Shown here one piece after another: positions 1-7,664 of a DNA stretch of 64,000 nt. Made by a program: the position numbers and the translations under genes. Position 1 is the first letter of the stretch; each line of letters opens with the position of its first letter. Source of the stretch: Glycomyces sp. L485. Lineage in GTDB: Bacteria > Actinomycetota > Actinomycetes > Mycobacteriales > Micromonosporaceae. The notes under the pieces were generated by a model. The model was not told where the DNA came from, ran no database searches, and worked only from the letters and a program-made list of their open reading frames with translations. Where the stretch lies: contig NZ_JAKZEW010000001.1 in NCBI RefSeq assembly GCF_022548875.1, positions 264-64,263 of the forward strand, written 5' to 3'.

Positions 1-496
1 TCGCACACCCCCTCCGTCATCCAAGCCTTCGAACAATCTCCCTGTTTCCGATTGTTCGTCCTATACTTCAATGATACGGGCCTGACCAGCAGAAATCATC
101 ACCCGATCGGTGGGAAACCCCTCATGTTCGGGCCCGGACCGCCTTCCGCGCAACACAACACGAGCAGAGCTCACCCGCCAGAGCCACCCGGCGCGCACCC
201 GACCCCCGCAACGCACCCTGAACATCCCTCCACCTCCCCGTCGCCGCCGCCCTTGGCGCACAAGGACTTATCCACGCGCCAGCACCACGCCAACTCGACA
301 ATGACCATTTCCGGTCTCCTCAGGCGGTTGGCGTTTGCGGGTTTGTGGGGCGGCCCGCCGCTTCGTATTGGATTCTTCTGAGAAGGCGCGCACAGCACGT
401 GTTAGAACGCGTCACACACGTTCGACGGTGGACTCAAGCAGCGACATGCCGAGTGTCCGAAAGCGTCCGGTTCCGTCGACCGGGCAGAAACTGCGA
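1..496. other. Intergenic stretch with no supported gene
   Basis: No reading frame here shows domain-like composition. The short frames are proline/arginine-rich and overlap on both strands, as expected for GC-rich non-coding DNA. The only structure seen is an inverted repeat at 30-58 followed by TATACT at 62-67. These may belong to a gene to the left of the window. Confidence 0.5.
30..58. promoter_or_regulatory. Inverted repeat beside a possible -10 box
   Basis: The arms CGAACAATC (30-38) and GATTGTTCG (50-58) are perfectly complementary across an 11-base spacer. A TATACT hexamer follows at 62-67. This looks like an operator with a promoter, but no gene in the window is clearly served by it, so its target is unknown. 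Confidence 0.3.
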
Positions 497-525
497 GAGC
501 CGGGAGGGCAGGTCCCTCCCGGCTC
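497..525 (-). terminator. Hairpin terminator after the GH43 gene
   Basis: The arms GAGCCGGGAGGG (497-508) and CCCTCCCGGCTC (514-525) form a perfect 12-bp stem with a 5-base loop. It lies 6 bases past the stop codon of the minus-strand GH43 gene. There is no U-tract, which is usual for actinobacterial terminators. Confidence 0.7.
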
Positions 526-531
526 ATTGGC

Positions 532-2004
532 TCACTCTCCCGAAGGTGGCGGGAGTGCGGCGCCGCTCGGGACGGGCTCGCCGAAGTCCGGGGTGCCGTC
601 GGCGTTGAAGGTGAACGGCTGCACGCGGGTCTGCCGGGTGGTGCCGCATCCGTCGTCGGGCGAGGTGTTGCCGTGGTAGACCAGCCAGTGCTCCGTCCCG
701 TCGGGCGAGGTGAAGAAGCCGTTGTGCGCCGGTCCGTAGACGCCGTTGCCCTGCTCGAATACCGGAGTCGGCCGCTTGGTCCACGACGATGGCGACAGCG
801 GGTCGCCGCCGGCGTAGGTCAGCATGCCCAGTTTGTAGTCCGGGGTGCCGCAGTACGAGGCGGAGTAGGTGATGAACGTCTGTCCATCATGCTGCAACAC
901 GGCCGCAGCCTCATTGACGCGGAGTTCGACTGTCTCCCAGTCGTATTCGGGCCGTGAGATCGCCGCCTCGGTCCCGGGCACGAGCGTCCATGGGTTGGTC
1001 ATCTCCGCGATCCAGATCGATTGGTCGTCACCGAGCCACTCGGACCACAGCATGTAGAGCTCGCCGTTCAGCTCCAGGTAGGAGCCGTCGATGTTCCACC
1101 GGTCGGGAATCGGGGTGTTCATGAACTCATAGGGCCCCATGGGTGTATCCCCAGTGGACCGAAGGACGTGCAGGCGCTGTCCGTCGTAATCGGCGGCGAC
1201 GCCGGAGGTGTACATCAGGTACCAGGTGCCGTCGATGCGGTGGAACTCCGGAGCCCAGTGCTTGCAGCAGCGACTGGCCGTGCCCGAGTCGTCCCAGACC
1301 ACCGTGCCGGAAGCGGTCTTGAGGCCTTCGAGGGTGGTGGACCGGCGCATGACCACCGTGGAGTCCCAAGTGGTCGTCGACAGGTAGTAGTAGCCGTCCC
1401 AGTACTCGATCCACGGGTCGGCGCCGTTGGAGCGGATCGGGTTGGTGAGGGTGCCGCCGGTGGGGGCCTCGTCGAGGTTCCACCGCTGCGTGGTCCCGCC
1501 GGTGTAGGTGTACTGCGAGATCCGGGCGCCGGGCTCGGTCGACCCGTTCCACAGGTCGAGGGCCTTGTCGGAGAAGCGGTTGATGAAGGAGTAGGAGCCG
1601 TCGTCGTGCTCGGTTACCGACCACTGCTGGTTGGTGCCGCCCAGGTCGGTCCACTGGGCGATGGTGGCCCCGTTGTCGGGGTTCCACTCGTAGACGTCGA
1701 GCACGTGGCCCGAGTGCCTCGCCTCGATCCGGTAGTAGCCGTCTCCGGCGTCGACGAAGCGGAACTGCTGGTTGGAGCCGGTGCCGACGTTCCACTGGAT
1801 GAGCTCGGCGCCAGGCGCGGTGGAGGCGCCGTCGATGTCGAGCGCGAGGTCCGAGTGCGCACTGGTGATGGAATACCAGACGCCGGGGGTGACCGAGGCG
1901 TGCGCCGGAGCGCCGGACGCGGCGACCAGGCCCAGGACGGACATGGCGGCGGCGAGGACGCCGGCTATGACGGTTCGGGCGCGTTTGCGTGAAAGCAGGT
2001 TCAT
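532..2004 (-). CDS. Secreted GH43 glycosidase with N-terminal ricin-type lectin domain
   Basis: This 490-aa exported enzyme probably removes arabinose or xylose from plant polysaccharides; the exact substrate is inferred. Residues 1-36 form a Sec signal peptide (RKRAR, hydrophobic core, APAHA cleavage). Residues about 38-180 are a ricin B-type beta-trefoil with the expected Q-x-F/W repeats (QQF, QQW, QRW). The rest is a GH43 five-blade propeller that starts at NPIRSNGADPW, where the Asp is the usual general base, and continues with WAPEFHRIDGTWYLMYTSG, where the Glu is a candidate catalytic acid. The start is ATG with GGAG about 8 bases upstream. It stands alone; operator-like palindromes lie 100-145 bases upstream. 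GH43 plus a sugar-binding trefoil is a common design in soil actinomycetes. Confidence 0.88.
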   Translation of the reverse strand: MNLLSRKRARTVIAGVLAAAMSVLGLVAASGAPAHASVTPGVWYSITSAHSDLALDIDGASTAPGAELIQWNVGTGSNQQFRFVDAGDGYYRIEARHSGHVLDVYEWNPDNGATIAQWTDLGGTNQQWSVTEHDDGSYSFINRFSDKALDLWNGSTEPGARISQYTYTGGTTQRWNLDEAPTGGTLTNPIRSNGADPWIEYWDGYYYLSTTTWDSTVVMRRSTTLEGLKTASGTVVWDDSGTASRCCKHWAPEFHRIDGTWYLMYTSGVAADYDGQRLHVLRSTGDTPMGPYEFMNTPIPDRWNIDGSYLELNGELYMLWSEWLGDDQSIWIAEMTNPWTLVPGTEAAISRPEYDWETVELRVNEAAAVLQHDGQTFITYSASYCGTPDYKLGMLTYAGGDPLSPSSWTKRPTPVFEQGNGVYGPAHNGFFTSPDGTEHWLVYHGNTSPDDGCGTTRQTRVQPFTFNADGTPDFGEPVPSGAALPPPSGE

Positions 2005-2108
2005 TCGGGACTCCGGGGGGAACAGGGGGTGAGGTGCCCTTGCGGATGTGACCAGTCGCCGTCCATTGCGGCCCGTTTTCGACTCATGTGCCGACCACCC
2101 GACTCCTT

Positions 2109-2148
2109 TAAATCGATAAATAACGATTTATAAATGTTATCGACAACA
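2109..2148 (-). promoter_or_regulatory. Candidate operators upstream of the GH43 gene
   Basis: Two palindromes lie in an AT-rich patch. TAAATCG (2109-2115) pairs with CGATTTA (2124-2130) across 8 bases. TGTTATCGACAACA (2135-2148) is a 14-bp palindrome with one mismatched pair and a central CG, the pattern bound by LacI-family repressors. They sit 105-144 bases before the GH43 start, so sugar-responsive control of that gene is a reasonable inference. Which of the LacI proteins binds, if any, is unknown. Confidence 0.45.
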
Positions 2149-2199
2149 TGTCGAGCGCACAATCCTTTGTGCCGAGAAAAGGAGGCCGAGCCGTGAGCA

Positions 2200-2228
2200 G
2201 CCCGCCGGCACGGCTATCCGCGGCGGGC
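2200..2228 (-). terminator. Hairpin overlapping the end of radA
   Basis: GCCCGCCG (2200-2207) pairs with CGGCGGGC (2221-2228). The stem includes the last codons and the loop includes the stop codon of radA (stop at 2214-2216). It may terminate radA transcription, but being inside coding sequence it could also be chance in GC-rich DNA. Confidence 0.35.
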
Positions 2229-3617
2229 CCAGGTGCGGGCGGCGGCCTGCTTCGCGTCGTTGATGGTCTCCACCTCGATGACCTCGATCCCTGTGTGCCG
2301 CTCCGAGACCGATCCCCTCGGCACGATCGCCGTCTTGAAACCCAACCGCGCCGACTCGCTCAAGCGCCGGTCGGCGTTCACCGTCCGGCGCACCTGCCCG
2401 GTCAGCGACACCTCCCCGATCGCGACGAGATCGGCGCTGACTGCGATCTCCTGCTCGGCGCTCACCAGCGCCAGCGCGAGCGCCAAATCCGAGGCGGGCT
2501 CGCGGATCCGGATGCCGCCGATCGTCGTCGCGTACACCTCGCGGTCGAGCAGCCGCATCCCCCCGCGCCGCGTCAGCACCGCCAGGACCATGTTCAGGCG
2601 GGCCTGGTCGAGACCCGAGACCGTGTGGCGCGGCACCGCGCCGTCCTTGATGGACTTCCCGAGGAGTGCCTGGATCTCGACCGGCACCGCCCGGCGGCCC
2701 TCCATCGTCACCGTGACGCACGTGCCCGGCGTCGGCTCGGTGGGGGCGTCGTCGAGGAACAGGCCCGAAGGGTCCGCGAGCGACACGATCCCGTCCTCGG
2801 TCATCTCGAAGCAGCCGACCTCGTCGGCCGGCCCGAACCGGTTCTTCACCCCGCGCAGCAGCCGCAGCATCGAGTGCCGGTCGCCCTCGAAGTGCATCAC
2901 CGTGTCGACCAGGTGCTCCAGGGCCCTCGGCCCGGCGATCCCGCCGTCCTTGGTGACGTGCCCGACGAGGATCACAGCCATGTCGCGCGCCTTGGCCGCG
3001 GCGATGACCGCGCTGGCCACCGACTTGACCTGCGTGACGCCGCCGGGGACGCCGTCGGCGTTGCCCGCGACGACCGTCTGGACGCTGTCGAGGATCACCA
3101 GGCCGGGCCCGACGTCCTCGATGTGGCCCAGGACCGCGCCGAGGTCGGTCTCGGCGGCCAGGTAGAGCTCCTCGGAGAGGCATCCGGTGCGGTCGGCGCG
3201 GCGGCGCACCTGCGAGGCGGACTCCTCGCCGGTGGCCACTAGCGCGCGCCCGTAGCCGGACTCGCCGAAGCGGTGGGCCACTTCGAGGAGCAGCGTGGAC
3301 TTGCCGACGCCGGGCTCGCCGGAGATGAGGCTGACGCCGCCGGGGACGAGGCCGCCGCCCATGACGCGGTCGAACTCGCCGATGCCCGTGGGCAGGCTCG
3401 CGGCCTGCTCGGCCGAGACGGTGCCGATCCTCCGTGCCGGGGAGGCCGGCCGGCGTGCGGCGGACGCGGCCGACGCGGGCCCGGCCATCTGCCTCGGGGG
3501 CGCGGCCGACTCCTCCATGGATCCCCACTCCCCGCAGTCAGGGCACTGCCCGACCCATTTGGGGACGCGGTGTCCGCAGGCGGCGCATGCATAAGAGATC
3601 CGCTGGGCTTTCGGCAT
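2214..3617 (-). CDS. radA: DNA repair protein RadA
   Basis: RadA (Sms) is a RecA-like ATPase that helps process recombination intermediates and branch migration in DNA repair. The 467-aa length is normal. An N-terminal zinc ribbon has Cys11, Cys14, Cys25 and Cys28. Walker A is GEPGVGKS at about 100-107, a KNRFG motif specific to RadA follows at about 256, and the C-terminal part is the Lon-like domain. The start is ATG at 3617. TAGGCT (minus strand, 3624-3629) lies 6 bases before it with no Shine-Dalgarno, so it is probably leaderless. It diverges from the HAD phosphatase gene. Confidence 0.96.
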   Translation of the reverse strand: MPKAQRISYACAACGHRVPKWVGQCPDCGEWGSMEESAAPPRQMAGPASAASAARRPASPARRIGTVSAEQAASLPTGIGEFDRVMGGGLVPGGVSLISGEPGVGKSTLLLEVAHRFGESGYGRALVATGEESASQVRRRADRTGCLSEELYLAAETDLGAVLGHIEDVGPGLVILDSVQTVVAGNADGVPGGVTQVKSVASAVIAAAKARDMAVILVGHVTKDGGIAGPRALEHLVDTVMHFEGDRHSMLRLLRGVKNRFGPADEVGCFEMTEDGIVSLADPSGLFLDDAPTEPTPGTCVTVTMEGRRAVPVEIQALLGKSIKDGAVPRHTVSGLDQARLNMVLAVLTRRGGMRLLDREVYATTIGGIRIREPASDLALALALVSAEQEIAVSADLVAIGEVSLTGQVRRTVNADRRLSESARLGFKTAIVPRGSVSERHTGIEVIEVETINDAKQAAARTWARRG

Positions 3618-3623
3618 GGCGCA

Positions 3624-3629
3624 AGCCTA
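3624..3629 (-). promoter_or_regulatory. -10 box of leaderless radA
   Basis: Minus-strand TAGGCT lies 6 bases before the radA ATG. No ribosome-binding site is present, which fits a leaderless transcript. Confidence 0.5.
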
Positions 3630-3677
3630 CGGGCCTCCACCGACACATAAGCGCAAGCCGATGTCGGCTTGTGTGCC

Positions 3678-3683
3678 TACACT
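3678..3683 (+). promoter_or_regulatory. -10 box of leaderless HAD phosphatase gene
   Basis: TACACT lies 6 bases before the ATG at 3690. No ribosome-binding site is visible, so transcription probably starts at or very near the ATG. Confidence 0.5.
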
Positions 3684-3689
3684 GGCGGC

Positions 3690-4526
3690 ATGGACTCAGA
3701 GGAGCCGACCAACGGCTCACCGGCACTCTCCACCAATGGAGCGGTCTTCTTCGACCTGGACAAGACCGTCATCGCGAAGGCGAGCACGCTGGCGTTCGGA
3801 CGGCCCCTGTACAAGGGCGGCCTCCTCGGCCGCCGCGATGTCCTCAAGGTCGCCTACTCCGCCCTCGTGTTCCGGCTCGGAGGCTCCTCCGACGAGGAGC
3901 AGTTGGCCCGCACCCGCGACTACGTGGCGCAGCTCTCGCGCGGCTGGCCCGCCGAGCAGGTCCGCGACATCGTCGAGGAGACGCTGCACGAGCTCATCGA
4001 CCCGTTCGTCTATGCCGAGGCCGCAGCGCTCATCGAGGCACACCGCGCCGCCGGCCGAGCGGTCGTCCTGGTCAGCGCCTCGGGCGAGGAGATGGTCGCG
4101 CCGATCGGCCGCATGCTCGGCGTCACCGACGTCATCGCCACCCGCATGGTCGTCGATGCTGAGGGCCGCTTCACAGGCGAGATCGGGTTCTTCGCGGCCG
4201 GCCGGTCCAAGGCCGATGCGATCAAGGACTTCGCCTCGGAGCGCGGGATCGACCTGGGGTCGTCGTTCGCGTACTCCGACTCGATCACCGACGAGCCGAT
4301 GCTGCGCAGCGTCGGCTTCCCGCGCGCGGTCAACCCCGACCGCGGTCTGCGGCGCCTCGCGATCGAACAGGGCTGGCCGCAGTTGACCTTCCGGCGCCCG
4401 GTCGCACTGCGCCCTGCGATGTCCGGTCCGACCCGTTTGAAGTACGCCGCCGCCGGGATCGGCGTGGCGGCTGCGGCGTATGTGGTTTGGCGAGTGTGGA
4501 GGGACCGTCGCCTCAGGACCGCCTGA
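3690..4526 (+). CDS. HAD-superfamily IB hydrolase with C-terminal membrane anchor
   Basis: This is a SerB-like phosphatase of the HAD-IB subfamily; the substrate is unknown. The 278-aa protein has motif I FFDLDKTV near the N-terminus, motif II in VLVSASGEE, and the late Asp pair in YSDSITDEP. A hydrophobic segment (YAAAGIGVAAAAYVVW) followed by RVWRDRR at the C-terminus suggests a single membrane anchor. I chose the ATG at 3690 rather than an in-frame TTG at 3669 because a TACACT box ends 6 bases before it. Related HAD-IB proteins in actinobacteria are sometimes discussed as phosphoserine or lipid phosphatases, but nothing here settles that. Confidence 0.85.
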   Translation: MDSEEPTNGSPALSTNGAVFFDLDKTVIAKASTLAFGRPLYKGGLLGRRDVLKVAYSALVFRLGGSSDEEQLARTRDYVAQLSRGWPAEQVRDIVEETLHELIDPFVYAEAAALIEAHRAAGRAVVLVSASGEEMVAPIGRMLGVTDVIATRMVVDAEGRFTGEIGFFAAGRSKADAIKDFASERGIDLGSSFAYSDSITDEPMLRSVGFPRAVNPDRGLRRLAIEQGWPQLTFRRPVALRPAMSGPTRLKYAAAGIGVAAAAYVVWRVWRDRRLRTA

Positions 4527-4560
4527 GCAGCGCTTTCCCAAGGTGGGTAGCCTCAGCGAA

Positions 4561-5580
4561 ATGGAACGCAAACAACCGGCCAGACTGGCCGACGTCGCAC
4601 GAGCCGCCGGTGTCTCGGTGGCAACCGCCTCCCGCGTCCTCAACGGCTCCCCGCATCGGGTGAGCGACCAGCTGAGCGAGCGGGTGCGCGAGGCGGCTCG
4701 CCGGTTGCGATACGCCCCGAACGTCGGAGCCCAAGTCCTGGCCCGCTCCACCTCGCAGACAGTCGCGTTGCTGCTGCACGACGTGACCGACCCGTACTTC
4801 GGGCAGATCGCCGGCGGCGTGCTGGCCGAGGCGGCTCGGCGCAACGTGCGCGTCCTCATCGCCGACACCGGCATCGACCCGGACTCCGAGGTCCAGCACC
4901 TCGACTCCCTGCGCGGCTACCGGCCCCGCGCGGTCATCGTGGCCGGTTCGCGGACCACCGACGAGGCGGCCGAGGCCAGGCTCGCCGACCACCTGTCGGA
5001 CCTCCTTGAACTCGGCGCGACGGTCGTCAGCGTCGGGCAGCCGGGACTGCCGGGCCGGGTGGTTCGCCCGGCGAACCGCGAGGGCGCGGGGGCGCTGGCG
5101 CGCTTCCTGGTCGAGCTGGGCCACCGCGAGTTCGCGGTCGTGGCCGGACCCGAGCAGCTCCAGGTGGTGCGCGAGCGGCGCGACGGCTTCGTCGGCGCGC
5201 TCCCGGCCGACGCGAACGTCGTCCACGTGCGCTCGGAGTTCAGCCGCGATGGCGGCTATCAGGCCGGACTCGATCTTCTGGAGCGCAGCAAGTTGCCGAC
5301 CGCGGTGTTCGTCACCGGCGACGTCCAGGCCACGGGTCTGTGCACGGCGCTGCGCGAGGGCGGCGTGAAGATCCCCGAAGAGGTCTCGGTGGCCGGCTTC
5401 GACGACATCCCGGTGGTGCGGGACCTGACGCCGTCGCTGACGACCGTCGCGCTGCCGCTCCACGAGATGGGCATCAAGGCGCTGGAGGCGGCGCTTGAGG
5501 ACGGGGACTTCCCCGAGGAGCTGTCGATCATGACCGAGCTCATCGAGCGCGAGTCCACCGCCGCGCCGCGCGAGAAGTAG
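4561..5580 (+). CDS. LacI-family transcriptional regulator
   Basis: A 339-aa LacI-type repressor. The N-terminal helix-turn-helix reads ARLADVARAAGVSVATASR and is followed by the VLNGS hinge-side motif. A periplasmic-binding-protein-like sensor domain fills the rest, with the typical ending motif VAGFDDIPVVRDLTPSLTTV. The ATG at 4561 is preceded by TAGCCT (4548-4553) at a 7-base distance, so it is probably leaderless. No sugar gene is directly adjacent, so its regulon is unknown; the GH43 gene 2.5 kb away is one candidate. Confidence 0.9.
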   Translation: MERKQPARLADVARAAGVSVATASRVLNGSPHRVSDQLSERVREAARRLRYAPNVGAQVLARSTSQTVALLLHDVTDPYFGQIAGGVLAEAARRNVRVLIADTGIDPDSEVQHLDSLRGYRPRAVIVAGSRTTDEAAEARLADHLSDLLELGATVVSVGQPGLPGRVVRPANREGAGALARFLVELGHREFAVVAGPEQLQVVRERRDGFVGALPADANVVHVRSEFSRDGGYQAGLDLLERSKLPTAVFVTGDVQATGLCTALREGGVKIPEEVSVAGFDDIPVVRDLTPSLTTVALPLHEMGIKALEAALEDGDFPEELSIMTELIERESTAAPREK

Positions 5581-5723
5581 CCGCGCTCGTCCCGGACCGG
5601 GCCTTGCGGTGCCGGCGGCGTATCGCGAGGCCGGATTTCGTGCGATCCGAGCAACTTTCGGATAGTCCGCCAGAAGGTGGCGGGTGGTCCTTGCTAAGGT
5701 CATGCCGCCAGAAAGCGGTATCG

Positions 5724-5745
5724 CCTATAGGATATATCCTATAGG
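5724..5745. repeat. 22-bp perfect palindrome containing TCCTATAGGA
   Basis: CCTATAGG (5724-5731), ATATAT, CCTATAGG (5738-5745): the whole 22 bases are self-complementary. The same TCCTATAGGA core recurs in palindromes at 19033-19069 and 32731-32771. It lies downstream of the LacI gene and may act as a terminator or a dispersed extragenic element. Confidence 0.6.
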
Positions 5746-5802
5746 ATTCGTTGTTCCCGGGCGTATGCCAGTGGCTTGTCCGGTTCTAGATAATGAGACG
5801 TT

Positions 5803-5823
5803 CGTCACCTACAGAGGGTGACG
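5803..5823. repeat. Inverted repeat CGTCACC/GGTGACG
   Basis: CGTCACC (5803-5809) and GGTGACG (5817-5823) are separated by 7 bases. It could be a regulator site or a short hairpin; no function can be assigned. Confidence 0.35.
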
Positions 5824-6165
5824 TAAATCTCACGCTGAAAATGGCAAACGATTAAATATAGGCGTACATGGATATAACACCTGGTAGTCGCCCCTCGACT
5901 TGTCGAGAATGTTCGCGGTTCGCCGGCTGATCGTTCAACGGCGCTAGCCCGGTTGGTACGAGCGGCGTACTCTCGGCATTAGATCTGGTGGGAGCCGTGG
6001 TGCAGCTCCTCATCCAGATACAAGGAACCGAAGCCTTTGCGTGCCGGAAGCGTCGTCGTTACCGCCCGGCTACACCGCGAAGGCATATTCAGGGTTGGAA
6101 CTGGATTAATGGCAGCGCGGCCGTGTCCAGCACCGACCTGGAACCAATCCGGAAGGAACACGATC

Positions 6166-6522
6166 ATGGTGCGAGTCACCGTCGAGGCCGAGACGCCCGT
6201 GTCGCCAGTGAGTGGCGAGACGATCTCCAAGGCCGACGCAGAACGCATCGCAGGTGTCCTCAAAGCACTTGCCGATCCGAACCGCCTCCAGCTCATCAGC
6301 CTGATCCAGGCCTCGCCCGAGCAGGAGGCCTGCGTGGCCGACCTGACCGAACCGCTGGGCCTGTCTCAGCCGACCGTCAGCCACCACCTCCGCATCCTGG
6401 CCGAGGCCGGGGTCGTCCAGCGCGACAAGCGCGGGGTGTGGGCCTACTTCCGCCTCGTCCCCGAGACGATGCGGATCGTCGCCGACCTGCTGACGCCGCC
6501 GAAGCGCCGTCGCCGCCGCTAG
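6166..6522 (+). CDS. ArsR/SmtB-family winged-helix repressor
   Basis: A 118-aa ArsR-type regulator. The core LKALADPNRLQLISLI opens the winged helix, and the recognition helix region GLSQPTVSHHLRIL is typical. A single Cys in EQEACVADL occupies the place where metal sensors carry their alpha-3 ligands, but the second Cys of the classic CxC/CVC pair is missing, so metal sensing is uncertain. The ATG at 6166 was chosen for the GGAAGGA site about 10 bases upstream; in-frame earlier starts give low-complexity N-termini. It precedes, in the same direction, the substrate-binding gene at 6630. Confidence 0.85.
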   Translation: MVRVTVEAETPVSPVSGETISKADAERIAGVLKALADPNRLQLISLIQASPEQEACVADLTEPLGLSQPTVSHHLRILAEAGVVQRDKRGVWAYFRLVPETMRIVADLLTPPKRRRRR

Positions 6523-6629
6523 AGGGCCGCGACCGGCGGGTCCTCCCACCTGGGATGACCCTGTGTCGTGAGTAGATAACTGAAAAACGGGAGCTCGACT
6601 GGAACTGTGTCGGGTCATACACTTGTCAC

Positions 6630-7664
6630 ATGACGGGCCGACACCGCAGACCGCGACGACTCTCCAAAGAGGGTCGACGCCTCCTCGGCGGTGCCGCGCT
6701 GCTGGCCGTCTTCGCTCCGGTGACCGTGTACACGTTGAACGCGGCCATCGCCCACGTGCAGTCATGCGGAACCGAGACCACGCTCGCCGTGGCCGCGGCC
6801 CCGGAGCTGGCCCCCGTCCTCCAGGACTTCGTCGCCGCAGGCGGCGGCGCGCCCTCGCGCGGCTCTGACGTATGCGCCGACATCACTGTCAACGCCGTGC
6901 CCAGCAGCGATATCGCCGGAGTCGACGCCGACGTGTGGATCCCCGAGACCGATCTCCTCCTCGACATACCCGGGACCGATCTGGCCGAGCGTTGGGAGGT
7001 CTACGACGCCTCCACCGCCTCCGGCGCGATCGGCCTCGCGCTGCCCGAGGGCACCGACCCCGTGTCGATCGCGCCGGAGACCGCCGACGTGGCCCTCGGC
7101 GACCCGCGCCAGGACGCCGCGAGCCTGATGTGGATCGTGCTGTTCGGGGTCGACGAGGACACCGTCTCCGGCGCCGAGGGCGAGTTCCCGGTCATGTCCG
7201 CCCCCGAGGTCGCGCGCGCCAACGCCGAGGAGGGCGCCGGGCTCCAGTCGCCGAGCGGCAACGTCCAGGTGGGCCAGTTCGAGTACCCGATGCTCATCGC
7301 CGCCGACCTCGACGACGACCGCCGCGAGGCCGCCTCGAACCTGCTGCGCTCCTACGGCAGCCCCGACTACGCAGAGCTGCTCACCGCGGCCGACTTCGGC
7401 CCGGGCGTCCCCCAGCCGCCAAACCGCAGCGACTCGGCCGTCGAGTCCGTGCTCGCCGCCTGGGATTCCTACTCCTCCAGCGACTTAGCCTGGTTGAGCA
7501 CGTCGTTGAGGATCGGCTGCGCGTCCTCGGCCAGCTCCGTCGCCACATCCGCAACTGCGCTGACGTGCAAAATCGTGCCCGCGTTGTCCACGAACACGCT
7601 CAACGACGCCTTCCACTTCCCGAACGGCTCGCGCACCGCGAACCCGATGTCGCCGTTCTCGTAG
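6630..7664 (+). CDS. Membrane-anchored substrate-binding-like protein, apparently lacking its C-terminal partner domain
   Basis: The ORF gives 344 aa. Residues about 20-45 form a signal anchor (LLGGAALLAVFAPVTVYTL). Residues about 50-265 look like a bacterial extracellular solute-binding domain (LAVAAAPELAPVLQDF, then DVWIPETDLLLDI). Proteins of this kind in actinomycetes often continue into a von Willebrand factor A domain; here the domain ends near ESVLAAWDSYSSS and the remaining ~65 residues are simply antisense to the convergent gene at 7469. So the gene is either 3'-truncated or frameshifted: another frame gives a TAG at 7486-7488. TACACT (6618-6623) lies 6 bases before the ATG, so it looks leaderless. 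Ligand unknown. Confidence 0.7.
   Translation: MTGRHRRPRRLSKEGRRLLGGAALLAVFAPVTVYTLNAAIAHVQSCGTETTLAVAAAPELAPVLQDFVAAGGGAPSRGSDVCADITVNAVPSSDIAGVDADVWIPETDLLLDIPGTDLAERWEVYDASTASGAIGLALPEGTDPVSIAPETADVALGDPRQDAASLMWIVLFGVDEDTVSGAEGEFPVMSAPEVARANAEEGAGLQSPSGNVQVGQFEYPMLIAADLDDDRREAASNLLRSYGSPDYAELLTAADFGPGVPQPPNRSDSAVESVLAAWDSYSSSDLAWLSTSLRIGCASSASSVATSATALTCKIVPALSTNTLNDAFHFPNGSRTANPMSPFS

Larger units (their letters stand above)
5581..6165. other. Long AT-rich intergenic region before the ArsR gene
   Basis: This 585-base gap holds a perfect 22-bp palindrome (5724-5745), a CGTCACC/GGTGACG hairpin (5803-5823) and an unusually AT-rich patch around 5820-5880. No convincing open reading frame was seen. 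It may contain the LacI gene terminator and a long ArsR leader, or an unrecognised small RNA. Confidence 0.4.

Noticed and set aside
2148-3242. Plus-strand frame with a good-looking AAGGAGG site opposite radA
   Set aside because: The frame is antisense to radA, rich in Arg and Asp, and has no recognisable domain.
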